The notes below the pieces were generated by a model. The model had not been told where the DNA came from, searched no databases, and saw only the letters and a program-made list of their open reading frames with translations. A program made the translations under genes and the position numbers. A DNA stretch of 64,000 nt from Candidatus Acetatifactor stercoripullorum (GTDB lineage Bacteria; Bacillota; Clostridia; Lachnospirales; Lachnospiraceae): contig DXGH01000072.1 of the NCBI GenBank assembly GCA_019114005.1, positions 36,791 through 100,790 on the forward strand, given 5' to 3'. Positions within the stretch are counted from its first letter, which is position 1. Each line of letters begins with the position of its first letter. Shown piece after piece: positions 26,505 through 36,207 of the stretch.

Positions 26505-27569
26505 CTATTGTGCCAGTATCCAGGCCAGTCTGTCCGCACCTTGGCCGTCCGCAACAGCTCGTATCCTCTCTCTTAAGCTTGCTCTGGCCTGTACATCATC
26601 ACACAAATGCCCAAACTCCTCTCCCAGCCGTTCCAAAACACCCAGGGCATCCCGATGGAAGGCTCCTGCATTTACGGCAATCCCATGATTCCCCAGGTAC
26701 GCTGCCAGCTCCTCTTGATTTTCCGCATAGGAAAAGCACAAAAAAGGAACGCCCACAGCGCAAAGCTCATAAACCGTGGTTCCCGCTGCTGTCACCGCAA
26801 GATCACATTGCTCCATAAGTCCTGCCATATCCTGCACATTATGGTGTATGATCACACCCTCCCTTTTTTCTTCCAGCTTCTTTAATGCACTGAAATTTGG
26901 GGAGAAGCTTCCCGCCGTTATGTGAAAGTGTATCCCTTTTCTATAAATACAGTCAAGCACTTTACCAGCAATATTCTCCCTGTCTCCTCCACCGGTGGTG
27001 ATCAGTACACTGCGCACTTTTGCAGATACCCGGCAATTTCTATTACGAAACTGGGGTCTTAAGGGCACATAGCAGCTTCCCAGGTACAGCTTTGTATTGC
27101 GTCCTTCATACAGCCTTTCATAGCTCCTTTGGTCTGCAAAGATGTTATAGTTGATCACAGCATCCACAGGAAAGGGGCGGCTGTGCATATCGTCCAGCAA
27201 GAATACCTCTCCCCAGCGGGCCACGTTCTGCAGATAGACATCCGTCACATAGTAGCTGTCCACCACAATTTTTCTCTGTCCCCTTTCACTTTTGTCCCCC
27301 CCGGGGATGTCTTCTTTCTCCTGAAGCAATGCCTCCCACAGGGGAAGCTCCTCCTCCATCCTTTGAAAATCCGTGTGAAGCACATGCACCAAAAAGCCAT
27401 AGCTCGCCGCCAGCTCCCCGGAGGCCTCATCCGCACATAAAAATAAAATCTGCTCCGGTGATCCCAGTCTCTCCGAAAGAGCCCTGGCGATGGTCAAGCA
27501 CCGCATCAGATGTCCCGCCCCTATACGGGCATTTCCGTCCGCCCGAAAAAGGTATTGCTTTCTTTTCAT
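26505..27569 (-). CDS. pseG: UDP-2,4-diacetamido-2,4,6-trideoxy-beta-L-altrose hydrolase
   Basis: PseG removes UDP to release 6-deoxy-AltdiNAc, the substrate of PseI. The 354 residues have the MurG-like GT-B fold of PseG with the N-terminal FRADGNARIGAGHLMRC motif (8-24), DDMHSRPF in the middle, ITTGGGDRENI, and CAVGVPFLCFSYAENQEEL near the C-terminus. The start overlaps the pseI stop as ATGA, showing coupling. Together with pseI, pseH and pseF it gives most of the pseudaminic acid pathway in one strand series. Confidence 0.9.
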   Translation of the reverse strand: MKRKQYLFRADGNARIGAGHLMRCLTIARALSERLGSPEQILFLCADEASGELAASYGFLVHVLHTDFQRMEEELPLWEALLQEKEDIPGGDKSERGQRKIVVDSYYVTDVYLQNVARWGEVFLLDDMHSRPFPVDAVINYNIFADQRSYERLYEGRNTKLYLGSCYVPLRPQFRNRNCRVSAKVRSVLITTGGGDRENIAGKVLDCIYRKGIHFHITAGSFSPNFSALKKLEEKREGVIIHHNVQDMAGLMEQCDLAVTAAGTTVYELCAVGVPFLCFSYAENQEELAAYLGNHGIAVNAGAFHRDALGVLERLGEEFGHLCDDVQARASLRERIRAVADGQGADRLAWILAQ

Positions 27570-28624
27570 GAAAAATCCACCAAATCCCAGCTCATAGGCG
27601 TGCCAAGTCTGGCGTCCCGGCTGATCTTCTTTCCCAAAAGCTCTTCATAATACATGGTATGCAGTCCGCAGGACGGTCTTACAGAACGGAGATTTTCCGG
27701 TGTAAATACGTCTCCCGCCTTCATATCCTGGGCCACAAAAAGCGAGCGGGAATGTTCTCTGCTCTTTTTCTGCTTTTCTGTCAGTTCATAGGTAACCTTC
27801 CCCACAGCCTTCTCAATCTGCCGAATATGCTCCACCATTTCCTTAAATTCCTCCGGCTCCATGGAAAAGGCTGCGTCTGCGCCTCCATCCGCTCTCCTTA
27901 AGGTAAGATGCTTCTCCACCACCTTCGCACCCAGGGCAACTCCGGCTCCTGCCACAGCGCTTCCCATGGTGTGATCAGAAAGTCCTGTCAGGCAGCCAAA
28001 CACCTCCCCCATGGAAGGAATGGTCTTTAAATTGATTTCCTCATAAGGCGCCGGATAGGCTGAGGTGCATTTTAATAGAATCACATTTTCATTGCCAGCC
28101 TCCCTGCAGGTCTTAAGGGCCAGCTCTATGTCCGCAAGATAGGCGATGCCCGTAGACATAAGAATAGGCTTGCCCAAACGGGCAATCTTACGGATAAAGG
28201 GAATATCCGTAATCTCGAAACTGGCCACCTTATAAGCGGGCACATTCATTTCTTCCAGAAAGTCAATGCTGGAAAGGTCAAAGGGCGAGGAAAAAAAGAT
28301 AAGTCCCATATCCTGTGCAATCTTCATCAGCTTTGGCTGCCACTCCCAGGGAGTATACGCAGTCTCATAAAGTTTGTGCAGAGTAGTTCCGTCCCATATG
28401 GTGCCCTGGGTGATCTGAAAGCAGGGATCGTCACTGTCAAGGGTGATGGTGTCCGGCGTGTAGGTCTGTATCTTCACCGCATCCGCCCCCGCATCTTTTG
28501 CAGCCTTCATAATTTTCACCGCCCGGTCAAAGTCCATAAGATGGTTCGCAGACATTTCTGCAATAACAAACACCGGCGCGTTTTCACTGATCATTCGTTC
28601 CCCAATGACAATTTCCTTGTTCAT
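27566..28624 (-). CDS. pseI: Pseudaminic acid synthase
   Basis: PseI condenses 6-deoxy-AltdiNAc with phosphoenolpyruvate to give pseudaminic acid. The 352 residues comprise a NeuB-type TIM barrel (1-275) beginning IGERMISENAPVFVIAEMSA, with KIQTYTPDTIT, FFSSPFDLSSIDFLEEM and KCTSAYPAPYEE, and a C-terminal SAF/antifreeze-like domain (about 295-350; KAGDVFTPENLRSVRP). The AEMSANH and TYTPDT text and the flanking pseG and pseH genes favour PseI over NeuB or LegI. It is 4 bp from pseH and overlaps pseG. Confidence 0.92.
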   Translation of the reverse strand: MNKEIVIGERMISENAPVFVIAEMSANHLMDFDRAVKIMKAAKDAGADAVKIQTYTPDTITLDSDDPCFQITQGTIWDGTTLHKLYETAYTPWEWQPKLMKIAQDMGLIFFSSPFDLSSIDFLEEMNVPAYKVASFEITDIPFIRKIARLGKPILMSTGIAYLADIELALKTCREAGNENVILLKCTSAYPAPYEEINLKTIPSMGEVFGCLTGLSDHTMGSAVAGAGVALGAKVVEKHLTLRRADGGADAAFSMEPEEFKEMVEHIRQIEKAVGKVTYELTEKQKKSREHSRSLFVAQDMKAGDVFTPENLRSVRPSCGLHTMYYEELLGKKISRDARLGTPMSWDLVDFS

Positions 28625-28628
28625 AACG

Positions 28629-29186
28629 CTACACCTCTCCGTTTTTAAAATCTATTTTCTCATATTTTTTGTCCCCTCGTATCTGCATCCAGTGTTCCGC
28701 TGTCATCCGCATAAAGGTCACATCATAGGCGACACCCTCCTTGAGAATATGCCTTTTTTTCTCCTCCACGATTTCACAGCCGCACATTTTATGCAGCTGG
28801 ATGACTCCCTGGTTTTGGGTAAAGACATCGGAATACACCGCCGTTTTTCCCAGACTGTCAAAGACATAGTCATACATGCTCATCTCAAGGGACAATGCCG
28901 TTTTCAGGCTTCTGAGCCTTTTTTCTCCCATGTAATAGGCCCATCCTAGGTTTCCTTCCGGATTTTTGAGTCCCGTCAGATTAATCACTCCCGCTGGAAT
29001 TTCGTCCACCCGTATGAGCCAATATCTCACATCCTCATTGCTTCGTATAGAGGCCAGCCATTTTCTTTGTCCCTCTAACGTAAGCTTGGGATTTGTATTC
29101 ATGTATCGGGTAATTTCTTCATCCATGCGCCATCGCATAATATTTTCCAGGTCTTCTTCCTGTATGGGATGCAAGGTCACACTCAT
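28629..29186 (-). CDS. pseH: PseH-type N-acetyltransferase
   Basis: A GNAT-fold acyltransferase of 185 residues (HPIQEEDLENIMRWRMDEEI at the N-terminus, EVFTQN-like acceptor strand DVFTQNQGVIQLHKMCGC near residue 125-142). PseH acetylates the 4-amino group of UDP-4-amino-4,6-dideoxy-beta-L-AltNAc, between PseC and PseG. The order pseF-acp-pseH-pseI-pseG supports this role. Because an acyl carrier protein is encoded 33 bp upstream and an FkbH homologue lies in the same series, transfer of a non-acetyl acyl group is an alternative (inference). Confidence 0.82.
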   Translation of the reverse strand: MSVTLHPIQEEDLENIMRWRMDEEITRYMNTNPKLTLEGQRKWLASIRSNEDVRYWLIRVDEIPAGVINLTGLKNPEGNLGWAYYMGEKRLRSLKTALSLEMSMYDYVFDSLGKTAVYSDVFTQNQGVIQLHKMCGCEIVEEKKRHILKEGVAYDVTFMRMTAEHWMQIRGDKKYEKIDFKNGEV

Positions 29187-29219
29187 TTTTATCCTCCATT
29201 TCGAAGCGTTTTGGAACCG

Positions 29220-29444
29220 TCAGTCCAAAGCCCCTGATTTTTCCAACAGTTCTTTCATACTGGTGATTTCCACAGCCTCCTCCAGGGGAATGGAAATGCC
29301 AAACCGCTCCTCAAGCTCTCCGATAATCATGACCTGTGCCAGAGAATCCCATTGCTCCACATCCTCCATCTTTGTGGTTTCTGTGATAGTTCCCGCAGTC
29401 ACCTTCAAAATTTCCTCTACTAATGAAATAATTTTTTCCTTCAT
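29220..29444 (-). CDS. Stand-alone acyl carrier protein
   Basis: A 74-residue acidic four-helix carrier protein. The phosphopantetheine site is D33-S34-L35 in EQWDSLAQVM, followed by the LEERFGISIP helix typical of ACPs. It lies between pseF and pseH. Standard pseudaminic acid synthesis uses acetyl-CoA and needs no carrier protein. The FkbH-type protein at 36204-37862 makes glyceryl-ACP in other systems, and this is the only carrier protein in the window, so the two are probable partners (inference). Confidence 0.88.
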   Translation of the reverse strand: MKEKIISLVEEILKVTAGTITETTKMEDVEQWDSLAQVMIIGELEERFGISIPLEEAVEITSMKELLEKSGALD

Positions 29445-29470
29445 ATCGTCTCTTTCTCCATTACATTACT

Positions 29471-30163
29471 TTATCTGTTTTCCATCATACAATGATATTT
29501 GATCTCCGCGATTCTCCAGTCTGTCTGGTTATCAATATCCTGTACCTCCATCTCAGAAACCACCATGGGAAGAATGTTTCCCACCATAAGCTTCCGGTTT
29601 CTCCGAAAAGGGGCCGTCCGAAATACATAAAACTGACCTGCGTCATGGTAATGGGGCTCCAGATCCTGAGAACGGCTGTCCAAATATTGGGGATATTCAA
29701 ATACCAATCGCCCTTCCTTCATAATCATGGCCCGCTGGGGAGGATATGAAAAAGCCACTACAGGAATCAGTGTATCCGCATTGCTGTCCAGAAGCTGGCT
29801 GACAGCATCCTTCAGCTTCTTTGCGGTCACAAAGGGAGCCGTTGGATAGATACAGCACGCCAGCTCATACTCCAAGCCTCTCTTTTCGTATTCCGCCAGT
29901 ACCTCCAACAGCACATCATTGGTAGTAGCATAATCCCCGGAGGTCTTTTCACTCCGGTAGAAAGGCACCTCTGCCCCATACTGTCTGGCTGCCTGTGCAA
30001 TCTCTTCATCGTCCGTAGACACCATGACCGTGTCAAACAAACCGGACTGCAGTGCTGCCTCCACAGAATAAGCCAATATGGGCTTCCCACAGAATTTTTT
30101 GATATTTTTTCGGGGAATCCGCTTGCTGCCGCCCCGGGCCGTAATGATTGCAATTTTCTTCAT
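29471..30163 (-). CDS. pseF: CMP-pseudaminic acid cytidylyltransferase
   Basis: PseF activates pseudaminic acid with CTP to CMP-Pse, the donor for a sialyltransferase-like enzyme. The 230 residues have the CMP-sugar synthetase layout: IITARGGSKRIPRKNIKKF (6-24), KPILAYSVEAAL, CCIYPTAPFVTA, HYHDAGQFYVF and VQDIDNQTDW. PseF, NeuA and LegF share these motifs; the neighbouring pseG, pseH and pseI decide for PseF. The start overlaps the stop of the upstream membrane protein as ATGA. Confidence 0.9.
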   Translation of the reverse strand: MKKIAIITARGGSKRIPRKNIKKFCGKPILAYSVEAALQSGLFDTVMVSTDDEEIAQAARQYGAEVPFYRSEKTSGDYATTNDVLLEVLAEYEKRGLEYELACCIYPTAPFVTAKKLKDAVSQLLDSNADTLIPVVAFSYPPQRAMIMKEGRLVFEYPQYLDSRSQDLEPHYHDAGQFYVFRTAPFRRNRKLMVGNILPMVVSEMEVQDIDNQTDWRIAEIKYHCMMENR

Positions 30164-32361
30164 CGCTGCGCTCCTTGCTTCATTCTTTTCATTTTCATCC
30201 GCAAACTATACATCAAAAGTCCAATACTTACAATCACACTGAGCGCCTCTGCCAGTCTCCAATACCACATTCCGTCATACCACACGCGCACCGTTCCCTG
30301 AAATCCCTCCGGCAGCAGCACCCGCACGTCGCTGTTTTCCCCTTTGACTGCCGTAAGCATCTCTCCCGTTTCCAGAGCTTTGGCCCTATATCCTTTGTAG
30401 TACAACATAGGAAATTCTATATAAGACTCTTTTTCGGCAGTCACATAGGCCATGCAGCTTAGTCCTTCCTTTTCATAGCCCTCCATAGAACCACCTTCCG
30501 AGATCACCGGTTCATGGTAAGTCATATGTTCCACCTCTGCACCAATGGGCAGATATGCCCCGTCCAGCACAGCAGTGCTTCCCATACTCTGAGCAGAATA
30601 CAGCTTCACAACCTCATTTCTTGTAAGCAAAATGTCATTGACTTGATAGCTCCCAAATACAAAGGATATCAGCCCTATAAACGCCAGTACTGTTTTCCCT
30701 GAAAGGGTGCCTGCCTTCTCCCGCAAAAACCACACTCCCATAACGCAGGCTGTAAATACGCTTGCTATAGCAGCAATAAAAATCATTCTGCCGGGGAACT
30801 GCAGATGGTCGGCCATTGCCGCCGCAAAGCGGCTGCTTTTACTTAATAAATCCCAAGGAAACAAGCAGGTACTCATAAACAAGGCCAGTGCTGTCATTCC
30901 AAAGGCAATATCTCCTGCCCTTTTCTCCCTTTTCCAGTATTCCTCCAACAGGCTCCCAGAATTCCTCCGGCGAATCACCAGCCACAAAACCAAACACAAC
31001 AAGAGAGCTGCTCCCAATCCCACAGCGTCTGCCTGGAGTGTATAAAAAATCTGTGCCGGCAGGAGCCCTCGGCTTTGAATCAACGCATACCCATTGCCGT
31101 TGAAATTATACTTGTCAGCTGCCATTAAATCCAAAAAGGGTACAAGATACCACGCATTGACCGCCACAGTGATTCCCGCCGTATTCAAAAGTACTATAAA
31201 AGTTCTCCGGCGAAAGGTTTTCCTCCACAAAACCAGACACAACAGCACCGTAAATCCCACCGCCAGCTCACAGCTGGGCATATGGGACTGCATAATACCG
31301 GTAAAGCCAATCGCGGGTATCACCCAGTTCCAAAAATATCCTTTCCCCTTTGGGTCCTCCGTAAAAATACGATAAAATCCCCAAGCCAGCAGCGGGAGGA
31401 AAATCATGGCCGTATATTCTCCTACCGCAGCACTGTTATAAATATTATACAACCGATAGGGCGCCAATGTATACAGTACACTTCCAAAAATTCCAATATA
31501 ACGGCTCCGAAAGCATCTCGAGAAACTCGCATAAGCAATCAACGCTGTAGCCAAATTTACTGCGGCCACAAATATCCTGTAGGCGCTATCCATTGGGAAC
31601 CCTATAATCCGCAGCAATGCAGGAAGAACCAGCCAAGTGTCTGCGCAAAAAATAGAATTTGCATAACCATGTCCGGCAAGCCACGCGGCTTCAATCCTGA
31701 CACCCAGCTGCCCCCATTTTATACTGTCCGCCAGTGCCTCGATTCTCATCATGTGGAACATCAGTTCCTCTCCCATTATCGTATAATCCACCAGCAAAGG
31801 AAGGGAGGACACCAGCGTGATACCGGGAATTCCAAAGATCACAAGGCGACTCTCTGCGGAAAAAGGCTTTATCCGTTGCCGCCAGGCTGCCAGAAGATAG
31901 CCATCCAGAAGCAGGCTGCCCGTAATCACCCAAAAAAGCCATATCCTGCTTCCTCCTTTTTCAGCAATCAACTCTAATCCCTGGACTTCCACATTCTCCG
32001 CCACATTTAAAACTGCCCGCAGATTCTCCACTGAGTCCAGCAGATAAAACTGGCACGCACTCTCTCCTGCTCCGGCATACAGCGGTACATTGTTGCACAG
32101 CAATGTTTTGTACATCGGATTTTCAGCCTCCACACCGAAGTCCCCCAAACTATCGCCTTCCCCTTCATAATAAAGCTTTAGTGTGTAAACTCCTGCACTC
32201 AGCGGAATCCCTTCATCCACAAGCCATTCTGTATCCTGCCCTTCCAAAATCACTCCGCTTTTTCCAAAGAGTCCCGACACTCCAATCAAAAGCATCGCAA
32301 GCTCTGCAAACAGCAAAAGCAGTATCTTCCGATTTTTTAAAAATGAAACCTTAACTCGCAC
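30160..32361 (-). CDS. Polytopic membrane protein, cassette member A1 (PTPS_related/YfhO-like)
   Basis: The protein has 733 residues. TM1 is followed by an outer beta-rich domain (about 40-140), then about eleven spans and a C-terminal outer domain before the last span. Family landmarks are DYTIMGEELMFHMMRIE in the first main loop, AGHGYANSIF, APYRLYNIYNSAAVGEY, LFPWDLL and YYKGYRAKA. They fit the large PTPS_related/YfhO-like class of putative GT-C enzymes. It is the clear paralogue of 37874-40108. The start is GTG, 8 nt after GAGGAG. The biochemical role is unknown; outer-face sugar transfer is inferred. Confidence 0.75.
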   Translation of the reverse strand: MRVKVSFLKNRKILLLLFAELAMLLIGVSGLFGKSGVILEGQDTEWLVDEGIPLSAGVYTLKLYYEGEGDSLGDFGVEAENPMYKTLLCNNVPLYAGAGESACQFYLLDSVENLRAVLNVAENVEVQGLELIAEKGGSRIWLFWVITGSLLLDGYLLAAWRQRIKPFSAESRLVIFGIPGITLVSSLPLLVDYTIMGEELMFHMMRIEALADSIKWGQLGVRIEAAWLAGHGYANSIFCADTWLVLPALLRIIGFPMDSAYRIFVAAVNLATALIAYASFSRCFRSRYIGIFGSVLYTLAPYRLYNIYNSAAVGEYTAMIFLPLLAWGFYRIFTEDPKGKGYFWNWVIPAIGFTGIMQSHMPSCELAVGFTVLLCLVLWRKTFRRRTFIVLLNTAGITVAVNAWYLVPFLDLMAADKYNFNGNGYALIQSRGLLPAQIFYTLQADAVGLGAALLLCLVLWLVIRRRNSGSLLEEYWKREKRAGDIAFGMTALALFMSTCLFPWDLLSKSSRFAAAMADHLQFPGRMIFIAAIASVFTACVMGVWFLREKAGTLSGKTVLAFIGLISFVFGSYQVNDILLTRNEVVKLYSAQSMGSTAVLDGAYLPIGAEVEHMTYHEPVISEGGSMEGYEKEGLSCMAYVTAEKESYIEFPMLYYKGYRAKALETGEMLTAVKGENSDVRVLLPEGFQGTVRVWYDGMWYWRLAEALSVIVSIGLLMYSLRMKMKRMKQGAQR

Positions 32362-33835
32362 TTTTTCGTCTCCTCATAATCCACATTATCCCACAGACGA
32401 ACAATGCCGCCACCGAGACAGCCTCGCAAAATCTCCATATTATGGATTCCTCCGTCACCAGAGAGAAAGGCACATTCCCAAAAGCCTCTATCTCCGCCTG
32501 TCTCACAAAATTCTGGGTAGTCAGGATTTTTCCCAGCAAAAACTGTGTGGTGCCAAAAGAGACGCACGCCACAGCCAAAAGCAAAAGCTTATATGACTTC
32601 TCCTCCATCACCTCCGCGAATCTCCCCAGAAGAATGCAGGCCGTCACAATTAATCCCATATCCGCTGCAATTCCCAGCTTAGCAGGCGAATACAATAGAG
32701 CAAGAATTATGGAAAACACCATATTTTTGTCCTGAAAAATGTCCCATGGAAACGCATTTAAGCTAAAAAGCATAAGAGCTGCGCTGACACACAGCATTCT
32801 TCCTGCAAAACGCCCCTCCGTACTGCCGTAAACGACACGCCTCCACCTTTCCTCGCGCCCTCTCGCAAAAAGAATCCAAAGATAAAAAAGCAGGATCAGT
32901 ATAACTGCGATTCCAGGTCCCATAGCCCTGGCTTTATACATTCCATTTTCTCCCAGAAGCACACCGTCTCCTCCCCAGGAAAACACAGTAAAATACTGTG
33001 CTATATACATTCCTCTGCTGCGTACATCCTGCAGGATCATGGGGCCTACCACAGACACGTCGCGCATTCTTAGGAGCATTGGCACCAGAAACCACGCATT
33101 CACCGCCAATACTGCTCCCACAGTCTTTCCCACCACCACAAGTGTCCGGCGTTTTATTGTCTCTCTCCCCATTGCTGCCAGAACAAGCACCATTACTGCC
33201 ACTGCCAGAAACAAAAATACAGTGGAGGATACCGCCAAAAGGCTGAAGCTCCAGGTAAGCAATACCCACAGCCGCCCATACTCCAGCGCCGAGCCGGCGC
33301 CCCCCTCCCTGTCCTCAGTATAAAGAAGCTTCAGCCCCAGAGCCAGCAATGGAAGAAATGTCCAAGCCGCCATTTCCCCCAGGTCCCCGGTCAGATACAT
33401 CTCACTGCATCGGTAAGGACACCATGTATATAACATTCCGCCCACAACACCAACCTCACGTCTGCCGGTGCATTTTTCAAAACATCTGCAAGCCACCGCA
33501 GCCGTCAGCAGATTAAACAGCAGCAAAGTCAGCTTATAGGCCTCTCCCAGCCCCACGCCCAAAAAATGCAGCAGTCCGGGAATCAAATAGAATACATCTG
33601 CCTGAAAAGCTGCCGCACTGTATCCATAGTCCATATTTCCCAATGTTCCTACACGGATTGGAAACACTGTACCCAGTCCTTGGCTTATCACTCGGATCCG
33701 GCTCAGAGTAGCTTCAAGACAGCTGCCTTCCAGCACATAATCCGTCATAAGCGGTACGGAAGCCACTGCCGCAATCAGCAGGATATACCATTTCATGCCT
33801 TTCATTTCTTTCGTTTCTTTGCCTGATTTTTTCAT
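32351..33835 (-). CDS. Polytopic membrane protein, cassette member S1 (short form)
   Basis: A 494-residue relative of the flanking long proteins that lacks their N-terminal outer beta domain and starts directly with the GT-C-like core. It keeps DYVLEGSCLEATLSRIR in the first loop, CPYRCSEMYLTGDLGEMAAW and AFPWDIF. It is paralogous to 40092-41549. ATG at 33835 overlaps the upstream stop as ATGA and lies 7 nt after AGGAG; a longer reading with a charged N-terminal extension is unlikely. It may act as a partner subunit of the long forms, since both copies of the cassette place it between them. Confidence 0.72.
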   Translation of the reverse strand: MKKSGKETKEMKGMKWYILLIAAVASVPLMTDYVLEGSCLEATLSRIRVISQGLGTVFPIRVGTLGNMDYGYSAAAFQADVFYLIPGLLHFLGVGLGEAYKLTLLLFNLLTAAVACRCFEKCTGRREVGVVGGMLYTWCPYRCSEMYLTGDLGEMAAWTFLPLLALGLKLLYTEDREGGAGSALEYGRLWVLLTWSFSLLAVSSTVFLFLAVAVMVLVLAAMGRETIKRRTLVVVGKTVGAVLAVNAWFLVPMLLRMRDVSVVGPMILQDVRSRGMYIAQYFTVFSWGGDGVLLGENGMYKARAMGPGIAVILILLFYLWILFARGREERWRRVVYGSTEGRFAGRMLCVSAALMLFSLNAFPWDIFQDKNMVFSIILALLYSPAKLGIAADMGLIVTACILLGRFAEVMEEKSYKLLLLAVACVSFGTTQFLLGKILTTQNFVRQAEIEAFGNVPFSLVTEESIIWRFCEAVSVAALFVCGIMWIMRRRKSAS

Positions 33836-36207
33836 CCTGCTTCTCCTAATGTCTCTCCCCCAAGAATCTCTTTTCCGTTCCCAGAGGTGCTCTTCCCTTG
33901 CCAAAGCCCTTTTCTCAAAAATCTTTGTAGAATCATTATCCCAAGAGAAAGCACCGTCACCGCTTCACCAGCTCTCCAGTACCAGGGGCTCACAAACCTG
34001 ACCGTCAAAGCACCGTCAAATCCCGGCGGAATTTCCACTGTTACCTCCCCGTTTTCTCCGGCATGGCAGCTCAGCTCCTGTCCACTGTTCTCATCGAAAG
34101 CCCGATATCCCTTATAATACAGCAAGGCAAAGGAAACTCTCTCCCATACCTCGCCAGGGTTTGTCAGCCTCACCCTTGCGCCCAGTGACAGCTTCTCATA
34201 ATCCTCTGCCTTCAATTCGCCGCTGCACACCGGATCGTGATACATAAATTTGGAGGCATCAACTCCATAGGGAAGGTACTCCGCACCGGAAATATAGCCT
34301 GTTCCCATTCCCTCATTATTGTACACTCGCACCGGTTCAAAGGTATCCATCAGATTCTCAAGCAGATACACCCCGCTGATGCACAGCAGAAACGTCATCC
34401 CACAGAAATAGCACCTTGCCACTGTCCTCGTTCCGTACTCCAGAACATATTTTGCCAGAATCCCCGCCGCCCCGGTAAGACACACATTTGCAATCGTCAA
34501 AAAGCGGTTGGGAAATTGAATGCTGGATATCAATGTTGCGGCCCCGTCACCCCATGACTGGATTCTATCCCAAGGAAACAGATTCAAGCTCATCAGCATT
34601 GCGGCCAATGAAAATCCAGCCAAAATTTTGGCAAATCCGTTTTCTTCCCTTGTGAATTTTTTTATTTTTCCTGTAAAAAACAAATAGGCTAATCCTGCAA
34701 GGGCCAGCACGGGAGCTGTACCCGGACCAATGGAAGCGCTGTTATACACAGGCTCCGAATCGTTTCCCTGTATAAAATATGTAAACAACAGCTGCGCCGG
34801 GAAAAGCCCTCTGTCCTGTATCGTCCTGCCGGATACATGGTGTATCGTAAAGTCTCCCGTTAACATATAATCTGCAAAGGGAACCAAAAACCATGCGCTG
34901 ATAAGAACACTGTAAATAACCGTTTTTGCCAAAACCAAAAATGTCTGAAACCGGAAAACCCGTTTCCACATGACAATGCACAAGATAATCGTAAACAGTC
35001 CCACCATCTCTCCCGTAAGCAGATGTGACTGAACGAGCAAAGAAAATCCGGCAGTCAGCGGTACCCAGCTCCTTTTGTAGCTCTTCTCCCGTATATCCTG
35101 CGTAAACACCCGGTAAAATCCATACAAAATAAGCGGCAGTATCATAACACCCAAGCATTCTCCCCAAGAACCTGTACAGTAGGTCTTATAAGTGCGATAC
35201 ACAGAAAGTGTATACAACATACTGCAAAACACACCCACATAGGCTTCCTGAAATATCTTCTTAAAGCAGAAGTAAGCAATCAGCACTGTAGCTATGGTAA
35301 CTGCCAGCATAAATAAACGGTAACTGGTAGTCACTGTAAAGCCAATCAGCCGAAACAGTGCTGCCAGATACAGTACTGTCTCCCCATAGAAAACAGGGGA
35401 TGCATACCCATATCCCTGCTGCCATTCCGGCGAAATACGTATGGGGAACTGCCCGTTTAGAATGCCGTCCTTTATGCCCTCCACCCGCATCAGATGATAC
35501 CCTAAATCTCCTCCTCCCATCATATAATTCAACGTGAGCGGAAGCGATGCAAACAGAATAATCAGTCCCAGGCAGAAAGTCACCGTCTTATTTTTGACAG
35601 GAATCCGGTATTCCCTGTCATATTGTACATAGCAGTATACTATATTAACAATGGATATCAGGCAAAGCATAACAAATAACTGTATCCTGTTCCAGTCATT
35701 GGTCTGCAGTATGCGAAGCCCTCTTACCGCCAGCATTCCGCTGCCACTATAATAAACATGTACAGTCAAATCCGTGGAATCCCGCAAAAGCCACATATCA
35801 AAGTCTGTGTGATCCAGCCCTGAAAAAAGCAGTGTGCCGTTGGTTTTCAGCGTCTGATCACTCAGTCGAAGATCTGTGACCTCACAGCTGTTTTCCATAT
35901 CTGAATCAGTGGCGTACTGAAGCTGTACACGATAGGTCCCTCTGGGAAGCACAAGTCCTGTAAAATCAACAAGATTTCCACGCTCCTCTTCTGTGCCATA
36001 CACGGCAATGCCGCCAAGCTCCTGGGAATACGTCCCAAAATTACAGCTTGCCGCATCCAGTCCATATTCATAGACCGCATCCTTTCCAAACAACCCCCAG
36101 ATTCCCAGCATAACCAGGACTGCCTCTATGACTATCAGAATCCGGAATTTTTTCCTGCTGAAAAGGTGCAGGCTTCGTATTTTCGCATAATTGCTCATTT
36201 CTTTCAT
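33832..36207 (-). CDS. Polytopic membrane protein, cassette member B1
   Basis: The protein has 791 residues, with TM1 (about 22-42), an outer beta-rich domain (about 45-170, including LPRGTYRVQLQYATDSDMENS), about twelve spans and a C-terminal outer domain. Landmarks are NYMMGGGDLGYHLMRVEGI, LSVYRTYKTYCTGSWGE, LFPWDRI and LLYYKGYRAF. It is closely similar to 41534-43870 and more distantly to the A proteins. The start overlaps the FkbH stop as ATGA. A putative GT-C enzyme; donor and acceptor unknown. Confidence 0.75.
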   Translation of the reverse strand: MKEMSNYAKIRSLHLFSRKKFRILIVIEAVLVMLGIWGLFGKDAVYEYGLDAASCNFGTYSQELGGIAVYGTEEERGNLVDFTGLVLPRGTYRVQLQYATDSDMENSCEVTDLRLSDQTLKTNGTLLFSGLDHTDFDMWLLRDSTDLTVHVYYSGSGMLAVRGLRILQTNDWNRIQLFVMLCLISIVNIVYCYVQYDREYRIPVKNKTVTFCLGLIILFASLPLTLNYMMGGGDLGYHLMRVEGIKDGILNGQFPIRISPEWQQGYGYASPVFYGETVLYLAALFRLIGFTVTTSYRLFMLAVTIATVLIAYFCFKKIFQEAYVGVFCSMLYTLSVYRTYKTYCTGSWGECLGVMILPLILYGFYRVFTQDIREKSYKRSWVPLTAGFSLLVQSHLLTGEMVGLFTIILCIVMWKRVFRFQTFLVLAKTVIYSVLISAWFLVPFADYMLTGDFTIHHVSGRTIQDRGLFPAQLLFTYFIQGNDSEPVYNSASIGPGTAPVLALAGLAYLFFTGKIKKFTREENGFAKILAGFSLAAMLMSLNLFPWDRIQSWGDGAATLISSIQFPNRFLTIANVCLTGAAGILAKYVLEYGTRTVARCYFCGMTFLLCISGVYLLENLMDTFEPVRVYNNEGMGTGYISGAEYLPYGVDASKFMYHDPVCSGELKAEDYEKLSLGARVRLTNPGEVWERVSFALLYYKGYRAFDENSGQELSCHAGENGEVTVEIPPGFDGALTVRFVSPWYWRAGEAVTVLSLGIMILQRFLRKGLWQGKSTSGNGKEILGGETLGEAG

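Noticed and set aside
27566..30163. Reading the cluster as sialic or legionaminic acid synthesis
   Set aside because: PseG-type hydrolase, PseI-type synthase text and a PseC-type transaminase fit pseudaminic acid better; no NeuC-type epimerase is present.
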